DNA of 64,000 nucleotides, from the NCBI GenBank assembly GCA_003586115.2, contig QVOM02000074.1, forward strand, positions 1,404,435 through 1,468,434. The letters are read 5' to 3'. The notes beneath the pieces were generated by a model that was not told where the DNA came from, did no database searches, and worked only from the letters and a program-made list of their open reading frames with translations. Shown piece by piece: positions 11,521-23,417 of this stretch; the first letter of the stretch is position 1, and each line of letters starts with the position of its first letter. The translations under genes and the position numbers were made by a program. This DNA is from Salvator merianae. Taxonomy: Eukaryota > Chordata > Lepidosauria > Squamata > Teiidae.

Positions 11521-12883
11521 TCACCCTGATCAGTAGAGAATACCAAGTCAAAGTTCACTTCTGCACATGCATAGGCTGAATCTCTCTAGCTGGAACTGCT
11601 CCGACTGGAATGAATCCCCACTGGAGTGGTCCAGCTGTCTCAGAATAAAGCTGTCCATGCTTGGACAGCCTGTTCCAAGATAAGGCTGACTTGGTTTTAC
11701 ATCAACCTTGAACAGTTCATGAACTGTTCAATTTATGTTCTTTTTTAAAAGAACTAAGAATTTTGCAATCATGCAATTGTGCAATTCTAAGCATAATTCT
11801 TGGTTGTAACAAAAGTGCCAGATAGGCTTGTTTTACAACAGTTTGAACCGAACTGTTCAATTTGATTAAGTTCAATTGAACACCCCCTGATTTGGTTTGA
11901 ATTGTAACAGTCCCTTTGAAACACAGGGTAATTCAGCTCAAATCCAACAGAGTCAAACCAAACAAGTTCAATTCAAACTGTTCTAAAACAAACCAAATTT
12001 GCCCATCTCCTCTACATAACAGCAAGCACGCTACCTCTGGCCTCTGATAAGCAGTCAGCAAAGCCCCAGTTCTAGAAAAGCACTTGTACGGTAAATCTTC
12101 CCCCTTCTATGGAAGGAAGAGGAGAAGAGAAGAAATCAAAGAGGAAAGGACATGAGCAAAATTGAAACTGAAACAGAACAACGAGCAGTAAGTTGAATAC
12201 AGATTGTGTACATCTGAATAGATAGAAATTCAAAAGGAATTAAGAGACTCTCAGATTTCTTGCCCACCCTTATCCTGAACTAGCACTATCATAAGAGTGA
12301 TCACGCTTTGTGTAGAGTTCTATAATGAGTTGCTATAAGAGAGAATGATATGCTGTAAATGTCCTTTCACCTAGGAGGGCCAGGACATACTCATTTCAGG
12401 TTAACAAAGTTGGAGTTGATGTTCCATTATGAAGGGGCATTTACAAATCTATTCCAGCTGTTATCTCCACATGGATAAACTGATGTGTGTGTAGGGATTT
12501 TTATGTTTTTGTTTTTTCATAAAGCAAGGAAAAACTAAGGCACAGTAAGTTCTTCCATATGAGTCCCTAGTGAGCATCTCTAGCTTCAGCTTCTGCAAAT
12601 CTCTAGATAAGAGTAAGGGAACGGGAAATGACAAGACTATTGCCTTGGGATGGATCCGTTTGTAAACAAGTCCTTGTTAGAATGCTCAGCCTAGCAACAG
12701 AATGCAAATAAGCAAGCAATCCGTTCAACACACACACAAAATTATTAGGCATAATGTAAGTATGTGTGTAGATCTGAATACAAGACTTCTTAATTTATCC
12801 CACTCTTATTTCAAACCTCTTCTAAACTCCCCTTAACTTTTTAGTTCAATCTACAACTGAAACAAAGCCTAAATAGCTCAACA
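11521..12883. other. non-genic, with a possible degraded MITE
   Basis: Between about 11700 and 12012 the sequence is full of short self-complementary blocks built on TTGAAC/GTTCAA (for example GAACAGTTCATGAACTGTTC), and it ends in GCCCATCTCC. This resembles a decayed hAT-type MITE, but I could not define both ends. The rest shows nothing recognisable. Confidence 0.3.
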
Positions 12884-15599
12884 ATGTTTATTAATTTTCA
12901 ACCAATCAAGCCTAAATACAATTATTATAATCCCATCTGTTCAGATTCATCTGTTATTACTTTTGCTATATTTCTTTCCCTTACTTCCCCTTTTTCATCT
13001 TCCACTGTTCTTCCTCCCCCCTCTTTCTCCCTCCCTCTCATTTTCTATAAATGTCTCTGCAGCATTATTCTTTTTCTTTATTTTACTCAACCATTATTTC
13101 TTTTTCTTTCATTATTTATACCACATAATGCCAAGCCCATTTAAGTATATCTCATTTACTACAGTCACTCAATAGAGAATAGTAGGGTGCACTCTGATGA
13201 CTGTATCATAAAATAATACCATCAATTCATCTTTTCTGCATTTTTCACATTTTATCATTGTCATAATTACAGGTATTTGGGGTTTGGGGGGGAAAATGAT
13301 TGAACTGTAATCAATTCCTAAACAATCATAATTTCAATATGATTTGTGTATGTGCTTATCCTACTTCTGTTGAGGTGCGTGAAATTACTTGCAATGTGGA
13401 TGATACCTAAAGAAGGTTCTTTTTGAAACTGATAAAGGCTAAAATGACTGCAGGGTGAATAATACAATAATAAATGTGGGAGTGAAAGTCTAGAAAGACC
13501 TGTTTGTGCAGAACTATCTGCATGTCTAACTAGACTCATAGCCCTTGTGAATTTTTGTTCCCCCAATTGATTGTTGTATGTTTTCACCTTCAGTGTAAAA
13601 AGAACTAATTGTTTCACTGTATTTCCATCTTCTATTTTGTTGTTGTTTGTATGTCACACTTAGTTTAAAAGCAATAACCAAATGTTTCAAGTACAATGTT
13701 CCAATTCCCTATCATTTACATCTTGTATTTGCATTACAACTTTCTCTGTCAATAAGTAGCATGTATAAGAATGATACATTCTATGCAAATGCAGAACTTA
13801 TATTTGCTGCTGGCTGTAGAGGTAGAGTTTCTACTTGTTATTGTTGCAAATAAGATTTTCAGGCATTGTCTGCCAAAATCTCTAGAACCAAAGAAGCAGA
13901 AGACCTAATGAGATTTTAATTGGCTCTGGCAGAAGCTTTAGGCTTTTTAGAACTTATTGCCTTTCCTATACACCCAGAAAACAGAATAAATGATATGAAA
14001 AACAACCATATATAGAATACAAAAATGAGATTAGGCCACATTACACAGACCTCCAAATATTTTAGCATGTCCCTATTGTGTCGTACTCACAGGCAGCCCA
14101 TGCAGATTCTCTGGTTCCATCTCTGCCAGAGTGAAATTGTTCAGACTCAGATTTCCAGACTATGCTTTTGAAGGAGGCCCACAGGTAATGATGTCACCAT
14201 TTCCTAGTTCCTGGCCCAGCCAGGCTTCCCAGAAATCCTATTTTGTAGCTCTATAGATGAATATATTCATCTATTAATTCTTCTTTGCTGTGTGCAGAAG
14301 TTTTTTTTTTTAAAAAAGCACACAGAACCTTAAGTAAAAGGAGAAGACTGGAGTACCTGTGTTGTTAAATGTGTTTTTCCCTTTATAATCTCAAGGTATC
14401 TAAGAGTCTCATCCAATGGCTGCCAGCTGACAAATCACCATAGCAACTCCAAGGAGAAAGAAGCAGGTGCAGCTTAAAAAGAGATTAAGCTTCAGGTGCT
14501 TGTAAATATGCCTCTGTGTATAAAGTGTGCGCACAATAGAACCACAAAATTATAGCTCCTTGAAGCCATCATGTCTATCCCCTACTTCATGCAGAAATCC
14601 AAATCAAAGCATCTTCAACAGATTGCTTTTCAGACTCCACTTGGAATATCCAGTGAAGAGATGCTGCCAGTTCTCTAGATGATCAGTTCGAGTGTTGAAT
14701 TTTCCCACAATGACTCAGCCATGTTATGCCTGGCATGTTATGTCTGGCATGAGCTTTTATTTTGGAAAAGGCTTGTACTTTGAAAAAGTGTTCACATTTT
14801 CTCACTAATTAAAAGTGGAAAAATGAAGCAGGAAAGTTGGTTGACAGCTGTGAATGGATACATAAAGGAGGGAAAAGATGAGTCACGCACATTAAGGTTA
14901 TTACTTTATTACAAAAGGAGATGTGGAGGAATGTATATATTGTTCAGGGTTATAAACAGTTGTCTTCTTAGCAATGTTAATGTGTCTTGAGCTGCATCAT
15001 TAAGTCCATTGTTCATCACAAGGAATGATTTGATTGCTGCTTAGACAAGGCAGAATATCACAGACTCCCCCCAATAGTTGACTAGAACCTATCTCATAAC
15101 TTAAGTCCATTGTTGCCTGACTTGCATTCAGAGTTGATAGAAAACAGGTCATGAGGTATTTGAAGAGAGTTATTTTACACCATTTGTTCTGTGCTTTCAA
15201 GATAAAGCAGATCTCTGCATTTCTCCTTGCAAGTCTGTATCCGTCCTTGTGGTCATCTTTGTTGTCTTTCAAGTGCCTAGAATTGGGCAGAATTAAAGAC
15301 TCAGGCAATTTTTCCTGCATTTAAGATTCTGAGGAGTAGAGAACATTGTTATAGTTTTAAATCCTGAAGTTAGAATCTTCTGAGTTACTTTAGTAGGAAT
15401 ATTCTTCATGGAGCCTATTTTCTAAATAAGCATGCACAGGGTAGAGTTACATAGATGATAATCTAAATTTAGTAGAAGGCCATGCAAGAGAACTTACTGG
15501 AATCTGGGTAAATACACTGAGGATTCTGCTACTTGTAGGGGAAACGTTTTTTATATACTTTTGCTTCTTTAAGCTTAGTTATATATTTAATAATCTTAA
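12884..15599. other. non-genic; pyrimidine-rich tract near 12960-13110
   Basis: A C/T-rich stretch gives low-complexity open frames that are not credible proteins. A T-run followed by an A-run lies at about 14301-14317. No gene is seen. Confidence 0.5.
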
Positions 15600-16163
15600 T
15601 AAACATTGTGGCATTTTTTATGGCTATGTGCAGCCCATTACAGCCTCTGTGAATGCCCTCTATACCTACAAAACGCTACAAAGTCATAAAGCTCCATGTG
15701 TGGCTATAAAAGTTACACAAAGAGGCCATAAATGGCACAGTAGCATTTTATGGCCACCTTGTGGCACTTTTAGGACTTTAACAGGCCTTCATAAGGACTA
15801 TAAAGGTACCACAAAGCAGCCTTAAAAGAACTGCTATGCTTACATCCCGTGGGGGCAAGCAATGCCTAGGTTGGCTAGTTGTGAGTCACTCTCCCGGGAA
15901 CTGCACAGATTTAGTAGAGCAAAGCCAAGCCTTTATTATGCATGCTTGGTCAGCATATATAGAATTGATAATAAGCCGCACAAAGCGAAGGAACACCAGG
16001 TCTAGATACACTTCTTGATTACATATCCCATCTTGTGACTACTTTGCACCAATATTTCAAATTCACTGTCTTAATGTTTGCAACATTGTGTTATCTTTCT
16101 CCTTTCTCTGGGCCTGACTGCCTTTAGCTTGCATATGTATCCCATAAACCTTTCAGTATGAAT
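15600..16163. other. non-genic; possible LTR-like remnant on the minus strand
   Basis: The minus strand of about 15890-16010 has a TATATA-like motif, then AATAAAGG, and ends in CA, as an LTR might. I find no target duplication or internal region, so the assignment is weak. Confidence 0.25.
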
Positions 16164-17284
16164 TAGGGATGTGCACGAAAGGAATTTTCTCTGTTCGTTT
16201 CACAATGCATCAAAGCTTCGTTGCTTCGTTTTCGCACAAAAACGGAAGTCGCGAAAATGGCGATTTTTGTTTTCGCAGCGAAAATTTTCGCAAAAAAACC
16301 GGAAGTGCAAAATCAATGAAATAAGTAGCGAAAAACAAACGCTGCATATCCCCCTGCCCTGTCCCTTCTATATTTGACCGTCCACGTTGCTAATTTAAGG
16401 AGTTGCTTCGTTAAAGGTAAAAATTGCATGGAGCTTACTTTTTACTGGCAGCCGGTTTGTAGCAGGATTCAAAGCAACGAAGGCACGTTTGGGGTTCCTC
16501 ACTGCAGATCGAAAGCAAGCGAAAGCAAGCGAAGGAATTTTTTTCGCTTTGATTTTTCATTTTCGATGCCTTTTTGATGCTCATGTCTGTGCACGCGTGC
16601 GCGCTAACTTCTGTCCCTTTAACTTATCGGCATGACTCGTTGCTGTCTGCTGTCCATGCCGATCGTTTGGGGCACAGAAATTATTACCTCGCCTACGAGG
16701 CGGGCAGGCTTAGTCAGCGACGCGCGAAGCAATTGCCTTCAGCTCAGCGCGTAATTTAGACGACTGGCGGCAGCTGCAAGATGAAATAACTCCCTACTTC
16801 CGAGCAGCAGCGAAATGACGCCTCGTCTTGCCCTCCCTCCCTACTTCAGAGCAGCAGCAAAATGACACCTTGTCTTGCCCTCCGTTTCAAAAAGCAGAAC
16901 TATATACCACCATCAAAGACGTTTTATTAACTCCTAGCCATCTGAGTTTCTCATCCTCATGCGGTGCGATCGCTGCGAGGCAGGCAAAGAGTTAAAAAAA
17001 TACCGTCTTTCCTAATGTGATGAATTACAATTTCCACCTCTAGAGGCAGAGACTTGATGCTACGAAGCTACCGAGCTTCGTTGCATCGCAGTTTTCGCAG
17101 CGAAAAGAGACGAAAAATAGCCGTTCGCGGTGAGTGGCGAAAGTCACGAAAATTGACAAAAATCGCCGCGACTTTCGCTATTCGCTTTCGCGATAGAGAG
17201 GGCACTTCGCATTCGATGCGAATGTTGCGAAGCAACGAAATTCGTATGAAATTTCGTTGCTTCGAAATTTCGTGCACACCCCTA
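16164..17284. mobile_element. hAT-type nonautonomous element, 1121 bp, long form
   Basis: The termini are TAGGGATGTGCACGAA at the left and TTCGTGCACACCCCTA at the right. Perfect 8-bp target duplications GTATGAAT lie at 16156-16163 and 17285-17292, diagnostic of hAT-type transposition. The ends are rich in TTCG/CGAA and can fold on themselves. The centre holds a two-unit tandem repeat of about 47 bp (near 16790-16883). No transposase is encoded. The motif GTTTTCGCAGCGAAAA occurs at 16269-16284 and again at 17091-17106. The 299-bp copy at 49521 is this element with one of those repeats and the intervening sequence removed. Confidence 0.95.
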
Positions 17285-17292
17285 GTATGAAT

Positions 17293-18072
17293 TACTTTTC
17301 TATTATTATGGTTGTACATCCATTATGCAGTAAAAGCACCTTAAGTGAGGCCAGTTTCCATTACTTTCAGTGGAGATCAGTTGCCCTGAGGGGCTGATCA
17401 TAGTGCATTTAGAAAGTAATGGAGACACAGCCTTTTTCTGTGAACTGTTAGGAACAAGAAAGGACACAGGCTCAAGCAGATATCACTCTGTTTCCCCTTC
17501 CAATTGTCTCCTTCGCTGTTGAGCAGTGCTTGGGTTTTGGATTATTGACATAAGCCTTGTTAATTTTTTTTGAGTAAAAATGGAACCAGCAGATCCTCCT
17601 TATTAACCCATGAATAGTCAGAAGAGGAGCAACCCTTCCAATGAACCAAACATTGATATTTTCCCTATGCCAACAGAAATCCAGTATATCAGAAATTTCA
17701 TACCTTTTGCATTGAACAATCATAATAGAGAGTTGTGCTGGAAAGGCAGTCCAGTGTTATGAGATATAAACTATTAGCATTCTTTGGAGCATGAGAATCA
17801 AAAATAGCTTCATGCCAGAGTGTGTCCATTAATATTGAAATAAATATGTGATGTTGAAAGTACAAGGTTCTGATCAGAAAAGACTATCCCAGACAGATTT
17901 CATGTTGGAGAAAGGCAAACCCCATTTTAAACTGGAGGCTTTAAGTTTGCCTGTGACTCCCTCATTTCTTCTCACAAGGAAGTGATCTGTATTAAGGCAA
18001 TCTGGTTAAAATTTCTTGTTTACAGAGCTGAATGAAAACCCCTGTAAAACATGCCAGAACTGGTACACCAAG
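17293..18072. other. non-genic stretch
   Basis: I see no coding potential beyond short chance frames and no recognisable repeat. Confidence 0.5.
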
Positions 18073-18425
18073 AAGGAGGAGGAGGAGGAGGAGGAGGAGG
18101 AGGAGGAGGAGGAGGAGGAGAATTTGGTTTTTATACCCCGCTTTTCTCGGCCGAAGCTGACTCAAAGTGGCTTACAAAGTTATTTTTTCACCCGAAGGCG
18201 TACATCTATCTATCTTCCGCATCACACAAAGTGATGCTCCCTATTTATCTACTTGCAATTACTTGCTTTCGAACAGCTAGGTTGACTGGAGCTAGAGGCC
18301 AGTAGAGGATGCTCATCCCCTCTACACGGCAAACAAGGGCCTCGAACTCTAATCCTCCTATTGAAGGAACTCCAATCCTCCTATTGAAGGATCAGTGCCT
18401 TAGCCACCTGCACCACCGTGCCTCC
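18073..18425 (-). mobile_element. tRNA-derived SINE, Sauria SINE type
   Basis: On the minus strand the head begins GGAGGCACGGTGGTGCAGG at 18425. A B-box-like GAGTTCGAGGCCC follows, then the body with CAACCTAGCTGTTCGAAAGC and GCAAGTAGATAAATAGG, both characteristic of the Sauria SINE of squamates (from memory). The tail carries AGCTTCGGCCGAGAAAAGC and ends in a (TCC)n run. This is one of the best taxonomic pointers in the window. Confidence 0.8.
18074..18120 (+). repeat. (GGA)n microsatellite, SINE tail
   Basis: A pure trinucleotide run at the 3' end of the SINE. It creates artificial poly-Glu and poly-Gly open frames. Confidence 0.95.
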
Positions 18426-18654
18426 ACAGTGATATTAAAATGTGCAATGGCTATTGTGTACTTTGACCAACGACAAAGTTTGGCAAAATTCAAGTGTTAA
18501 AACAGTGATGCAACAGTCAGGAATGCTGACTAATCTTGATCTGATTTGGAATGGGACAAATGTCCCAATATTTGATTGGCTTTGTCTAATGTATCAGGCA
18601 TAACATGCATATCATTGCTAAGAACTGAATTTTATTGTATATGAATGTACAATA

Positions 18655-19250
18655 TTCATGGCAATGCCATTGGGCCTATGCAATCAGGCCATGCAGTGCC
18701 CCAATCAGGCCTGTGCAGCCCAACTGAGGCAGCCTGATTGTCCCAGTTGGGCTGCATGAGCCTGGTTGGAGCACTGCATGGCCTGATTGCATAGGCCTGA
18801 TGGCACTGCTGTGTTTTGGCCCATCGCACAGGAGCAATTGACTGGTCATGCCTGTGTAGTGCGCAGGCATACCTGCTGCTGCCATCAGATGTGCACCTGA
18901 TCAGTCACCACAACACTGAATTGGGTGCAGCATGGCCCCATCTGCCATTGCAGACCCGATCAGGGCATTGCGGGCCCAACTGGGGATTGGGCTCATGCAA
19001 CGGGAAGGGCTCATTTGCCTTATTGTGGATGCACGTGGCACTGCTGCCAGTCACCATGGCAGCAGCCAGCCGATTGCTGACCACTGCCAAGGTGAGGGTC
19101 AGGCACAGCTACCAGCATTTGCACATGCAAACACCTGTAGCCAGCTTCAGGTACATTTGTAGTGCAGACGGTGTCTGCAGATTGGGATATATTGCATGTT
19201 AGAATGGGATAATTATAAAATTTAGAAAAGAAGTGGACACACTAGTGTCT
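18655..19250. mobile_element. palindromic nonautonomous DNA element, decayed
   Basis: A strong inverted repeat pairs about 18673-18698 with 18773-18799 (GCCTATGCAATCAGGCCATG and its complement). The right part (about 19158-19215, TAGTGCAGACGGTGT then TTAGAATGGGATAATTA) matches the right part of the element at 30693-31397 (TAGTGCAGACGGTGTTTGC, CTAGAATGGGCTAATTAG). It is therefore an old relative of that family. The ends are not defined. Confidence 0.6.
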
Positions 19251-19789
19251 ACATGGACCCAACTACAATTCACACCAAAAACACCAAAAATCTGAGGATG
19301 AGTGGAAGACTACCTTTAATTGCATATACAGCCAGTTATACTCCCAGCGGGCTTATTAGATGCACTATTCCAGCAATTACCATTAAGCAAAAATGGCAAG
19401 ATATATTCCAAAGACATTAATGAAACAAAGCCATGATTCTTGAGCAGCTGGTCATTTAGTTACATTTAGTAGAAAGACCATTTTGGTGGGAAATAAAAGA
19501 TATTGAATCATATGTACAAAGTTGCCCAGTATGGACCATGAGTAAGAGGCAGGCATACTATCTCAATGGGTTTCATATCAGATTTACCCCTCTGGGTAGT
19601 GGTAGATTTGTTCTCAAAGCAAGCTCCCTTTGTATTTTGTAAAACCATGCCTACAAACTGGCAAAGTTATTTGTGTTACACATCTATGAGAGTCACATGG
19701 GCTACCTTCTAGAGTCATATTGGACAGAGGGACTCCATTTATGTCTACATTCTGGAAAGCTTTCATGAAACTATTGGACACAGATATCA

Positions 19790-20073
19790 CCAAACAGATA
19801 GTCAAGTGGTGGCCCCCAGACTGTGGAACACTCTTCCCCCTGAGGTGCATCAAGCTTCTTCACTTTACATCTTTAGGAGAGCAATAATGACACACCTATT
19901 TACCCTTGTCTTTGGCTAAAGGTACAGTTTTTCCTCCCACTTTCAGGCTACTGCTTTATTGCGTGCCTTTTATGTTTTTTTTTTCTTTTTTAAATTATTG
20001 TAACTCACCCTGAGACCTTCAGGTATAGGGTAGGATAAAAATGCAAATAAATAAATAAATAAATAAATAAATA
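19790..20073 (+). mobile_element. L2 LINE 3' end
   Basis: The C-terminal coding tail is visible at about 19818-19915 (LWNTLPPEVHQASSLYIFRR), then a 3' UTR ending in repeated AAAT/AAATA units (20045-20073), the usual L2 tail. Confidence 0.75.
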
Positions 20074-20570
20074 ACTCATTCCTGCAGATTGCTCTGCATC
20101 TCATCATGGATCATAGGCTAAAGTTCAGCCACAAATGAAGTGAAAATGGAGTTTTAAGAGGACCTCCACATGAAAACCTTGCAACCACCTTGTATGCCTA
20201 ATTTCTGCCAGCCAAAGCCCCAACTCAAAATTATTAGCTTAGATCTTCTGGCACCCGAGACACATGGTCTTGTTAAAATCAGAGAAGGAAGAAAATGAGT
20301 TTATGGGTCAGCAAGACCCATCTAATTCCTTTCCTCCCCCTTCAATCTTCATCATCCAGTCCAGGGCAACATCTCTTCTCTATGCAGTCTACAACAGTAA
20401 ATCATTTTCTCCATCCCATTTTGTCCATGTTGGCTTTTATATCTCCAACCTGAATTCTGGCACTTGAGAAATGTTGCTGAACTAACATTGGATTGAGTTG
20501 TAGTATTTGTCTCCATTCAAAGTTCCAGCAATTTAGAGATATGACTGGGGTCTCCTCACTCTGGGTTATT

Positions 20571-20757
20571 GTTTTTGTTGTTGTTGAGTACCACTGAGTC
20601 ATGGCTGACTCCTGGTTGATTGCATGGGCACCTCTATAGAATTTTCTTGGCAGAGATAACATAAGTCATTTGCCATTACCTACTTCCAGGAGAGGCTGGG
20701 ACTGAAACAACTACGCTCTGTTTTCTAGGCAGTTTGCTCTACCACTGAGCTACAGCT
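20571..20757 (-). mobile_element. tRNA-derived SINE with BovB-like tail
   Basis: On the minus strand the head reads AGCTGTAGCTCAGTGGTAGA, an A-box tRNA-like start, followed by a degenerate B box (TGTTTCAGTCCC). The tail reads GAGTCAGCCATGACTCAGTG and ends in repeated CAACAA, resembling the 3' end of BovB LINEs, which mobilise such SINEs. It is not a working tRNA gene. Confidence 0.65.
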
Positions 20758-21182
20758 ATTTCTGGCTTATTACCTTAATGCTTCAGATAAAGAAAAGTTC
20801 TGCAAATGTACCAGAGCATTTCTGGAGGCTTATTGAATAAAAATGACCTTCTCGTACATTTAGTTCTAAGATGTGAATCCTCTAGCTCCTTATTTCATAT
20901 AGGTGCAATGATTTAACATTCATGAATTTTATATTCACACTGCTCTCTGGGAACATATCCCTTTGAAATGTTGAACAACAACTATATTGGTAATTGTGAG
21001 ATTTCAAAGAAGAAGGCTCCTCATGACTTTAAGCTGCCACCAAATCAAACGGAAACATCAAGATAATTCTGGAGGTCCAGCTGAGGTTAGATATCTATGG
21101 AATTTTGAAGGAAGCCAGAAAAACTTCAAAGGGTTTAAAAATCTTTCCTAATTGGGAGAAGTGAGACTTGCACACCCCTAGC
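20758..21182. other. non-genic; possible right end of a hAT MITE at about 21180
   Basis: The sequence GACTTGCACACCCCTA at 21165-21180 looks like a right terminus of the TAGGG.TGTGCA family. No left end or target duplication could be found. Confidence 0.3.
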
Positions 21183-21597
21183 TGTAAACTATTTGTTATG
21201 CAAGACTTTTTAAGTAGAACTATACTGGATGTTTGTAACTTGAATCCTAGTTACAGATATGATGACTATCTAGCCCTGTCAATAAGCTACACTTGTCCAA
21301 CAAGGATCAAGAGTTTATTAGAACAGGAATATGCAACTGAGCATTTATTTACACCAATTGTACTTTGGGTTTGTACCTACATCTTATTTATACTATTTAC
21401 ATTATATACAATGTGCCCCTTCTTTTATCATTAGCCAATCTGCTGAGTTAATTCTCCTGCCAAAATGGGGACTTCACCAAGCAACAGCCTGAGCCCTACC
21501 TGGTGACAACTATCACTTGTTGATCCCAACAGGTTTCCCCACTTAAACCATCCTGAGGGGTTGTGCAGAGTTCATGGCAAGTATGTTATGCCTGACA
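21183..21597 (-). mobile_element. possible LTR
   Basis: On the minus strand it starts TGTCAGGCATAACATAC, very like the start of the Gypsy LTR at 59785 (TGTCAGGCATGGCATACC). It contains TATAAATA- and AATAAA-like motifs and may end in ACA. No matching 5-bp flanks were found, so the borders are uncertain. Confidence 0.4.
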
Positions 21598-22779
21598 TCA
21601 GGTCTTCAGTAAATTTCAATAAGTAACTGGTCATCTCAGTATTTCTACTTACAGAAGTACTGCGAGTTGTTCTGTATCCAGATGATTCCAGAACTCCATT
21701 GACTCTCCTGATATGTGCAGGGTAATGATTCCAAGGAACTGTAAGATACTTCTTGCTGTCTTTTGAAGCACAGGGCTTGATAGCTTTTCTATTGTACAAA
21801 GGATGTGAAGGAGTTAAGCAAATATCTGAGGAGCAAAGATAAAGAGCAATTAGAATTCTGTAATACATTTGGTAAACACAGTGCTTAGTATTTGCTTCAT
21901 ATGTTCATGTCCTTGTCTGCACTTGCCATTAGTATAGAACAAAAAGGTGCCTTCCTTCCACATGCTGTATGATTTAAGGAAGACCCTGCTCCATAGGATG
22001 GAGCATAGACCAGGATAGGGTGCCTAAAATGACTAATTGTCTGGTCTACTAGTGTATTAGGCGGTGGTATACTGCACCACAAAGGTGTGTGGACAATTGA
22101 AAGGGCCATGTCCCTCTTACATGAAGGCTGAGTTAGTAAGGAGGAACACCTAACAAGCTCAGCCTTAGAATAAGGTGAGCACATACTTTAATTTTCCTTG
22201 CTGTATAGAAATTATCATTTTACAAACCATAGCACCAGAAAAAGCAATGGAATTACTGCTCAGTAAAAAACGCAAATGTGATGAACACGCAAAACATCCA
22301 TTCAAGGCATGGATCTTTAGGATCTCAGAAGACATCTATCTCTATAGAGATTATATATCATTAGTGATCTAAGAAACCATGCCAATCTATGACTGATATC
22401 TGGATCAGTTATCAGTTAACTGATAACTGATAACTGATCCAGATAACTGATAACTAATCCATGGTTGAAACTACTTTTCTGGATCCAAATCAGTTTGAAT
22501 TTATATTGGGATAGAGACAAGAGGAATGTGACCACATTGATTGTTTTTTAAACTCTCAGTGGCTTTAATTACTATCAATTGTTCTGAGATCATTATGGGG
22601 CCAAAAAGAGGTATGCTTAACTAGTGTGGTCAAAGAAGCATCTGCTTCTGCTAATAAAGAAAACAAAAAGGAACACAAACTTTGGAAAAGAGACATTGAG
22701 AGAAGCAGGAAAAAAATGAGGAGCATATTGCCAGAACTATGAAGACTGATAATTATTCTTTAAATAAATCAGAATCAGG
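21598..22779. other. non-genic, with a perfect palindrome at 22396-22444
   Basis: No gene is seen. The region contains a hairpin built from GATAACT/AGTTATC repeats: TATCTGGATCAGTTATCAGT at the left pairs with its complement at the right. Confidence 0.5.
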
Positions 22780-23417
22780 AAGCTAGCTAGGAAGACATTG
22801 GTCCCTTGGGCAGTCAAAAGTGTGCTAAAAGGAGAAAAGGAAATTGCAGAGAACCTGAATGAATTTTTTACATCTGTCTTCACAGGCATACCCCTGAAAC
22901 TGAGTTTCTATTCTCAAGAAGGAAGACTGAGGAACTAAGAAAAATAGTGGTAACACAGGAAGAAGTAGTAGACCTTATTGACAAATTAAGTATCAACAAA
23001 TCAGCAGGGCCTGATTGCATCCACCCAATAATTATTAGATTAAAACTGAAATTGCAGGCCTTCTAACAAAATACGTGACTTGTCACTGTCTTAGGCTTCT
23101 GTGGTTGGAAACTGGAAGGTAGCTAACATAACTCCAAATTTTAAAGAGGACTCAAAGGAAAGCCAAAGATAATAGACCTATCAGCTTAACATTTATTCTG
23201 GAGAAGATGACAGAAAACATTATTAAGGATGAAATTTCCAAACTTTTGGAAGGGTCTTGTTCAAACATAGCCAATATGGCTTCTGTAAGACAAAGTCCTG
23301 CCTAACTAATCTTCTGGACATTTTAGAGAGTGTTAATAAATACGTCAATAAGAGTGAGCTCCTCTACTTAGATTTTCAAAAAGCATTTAATAAACCCCCT
23401 CATCAAAGACCTCTCCA
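22780..23417 (+). pseudogene. CR1-clade LINE reverse transcriptase fragment
   Basis: Frameshifted remnants show ENLNEFFTSVFTG (about 22850), NKSAGPDCIHP (about 22995), then SQYGFCKTKSCLTNLLDILE and YLDFQKAFNK (23260-23395), in reverse-transcriptase order. The fragment stops where hAT copy B begins. Confidence 0.75.

Noticed and set aside
12884..13175. Hydrophobic, membrane-like open frames
   Set aside because: They come from a pyrimidine-rich tract (Phe/Leu/Ser/Pro codons), with no protein-like variety.
18016..18305. Poly-Glu and poly-Gly open frames
   Set aside because: They are translations of the (GGA)n tail of a SINE.
20700..20757. tRNA-like sequence with A-box and B-box
   Set aside because: The B-box is degenerate, no acceptor stem closes, and a SINE body and tail follow directly.
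21159..21182. Extension of the possible LTR at 21183-21597 to the left
   Set aside because: CACACCCCTA at 21171-21180 fits the right end of a hAT MITE better than an LTR border.
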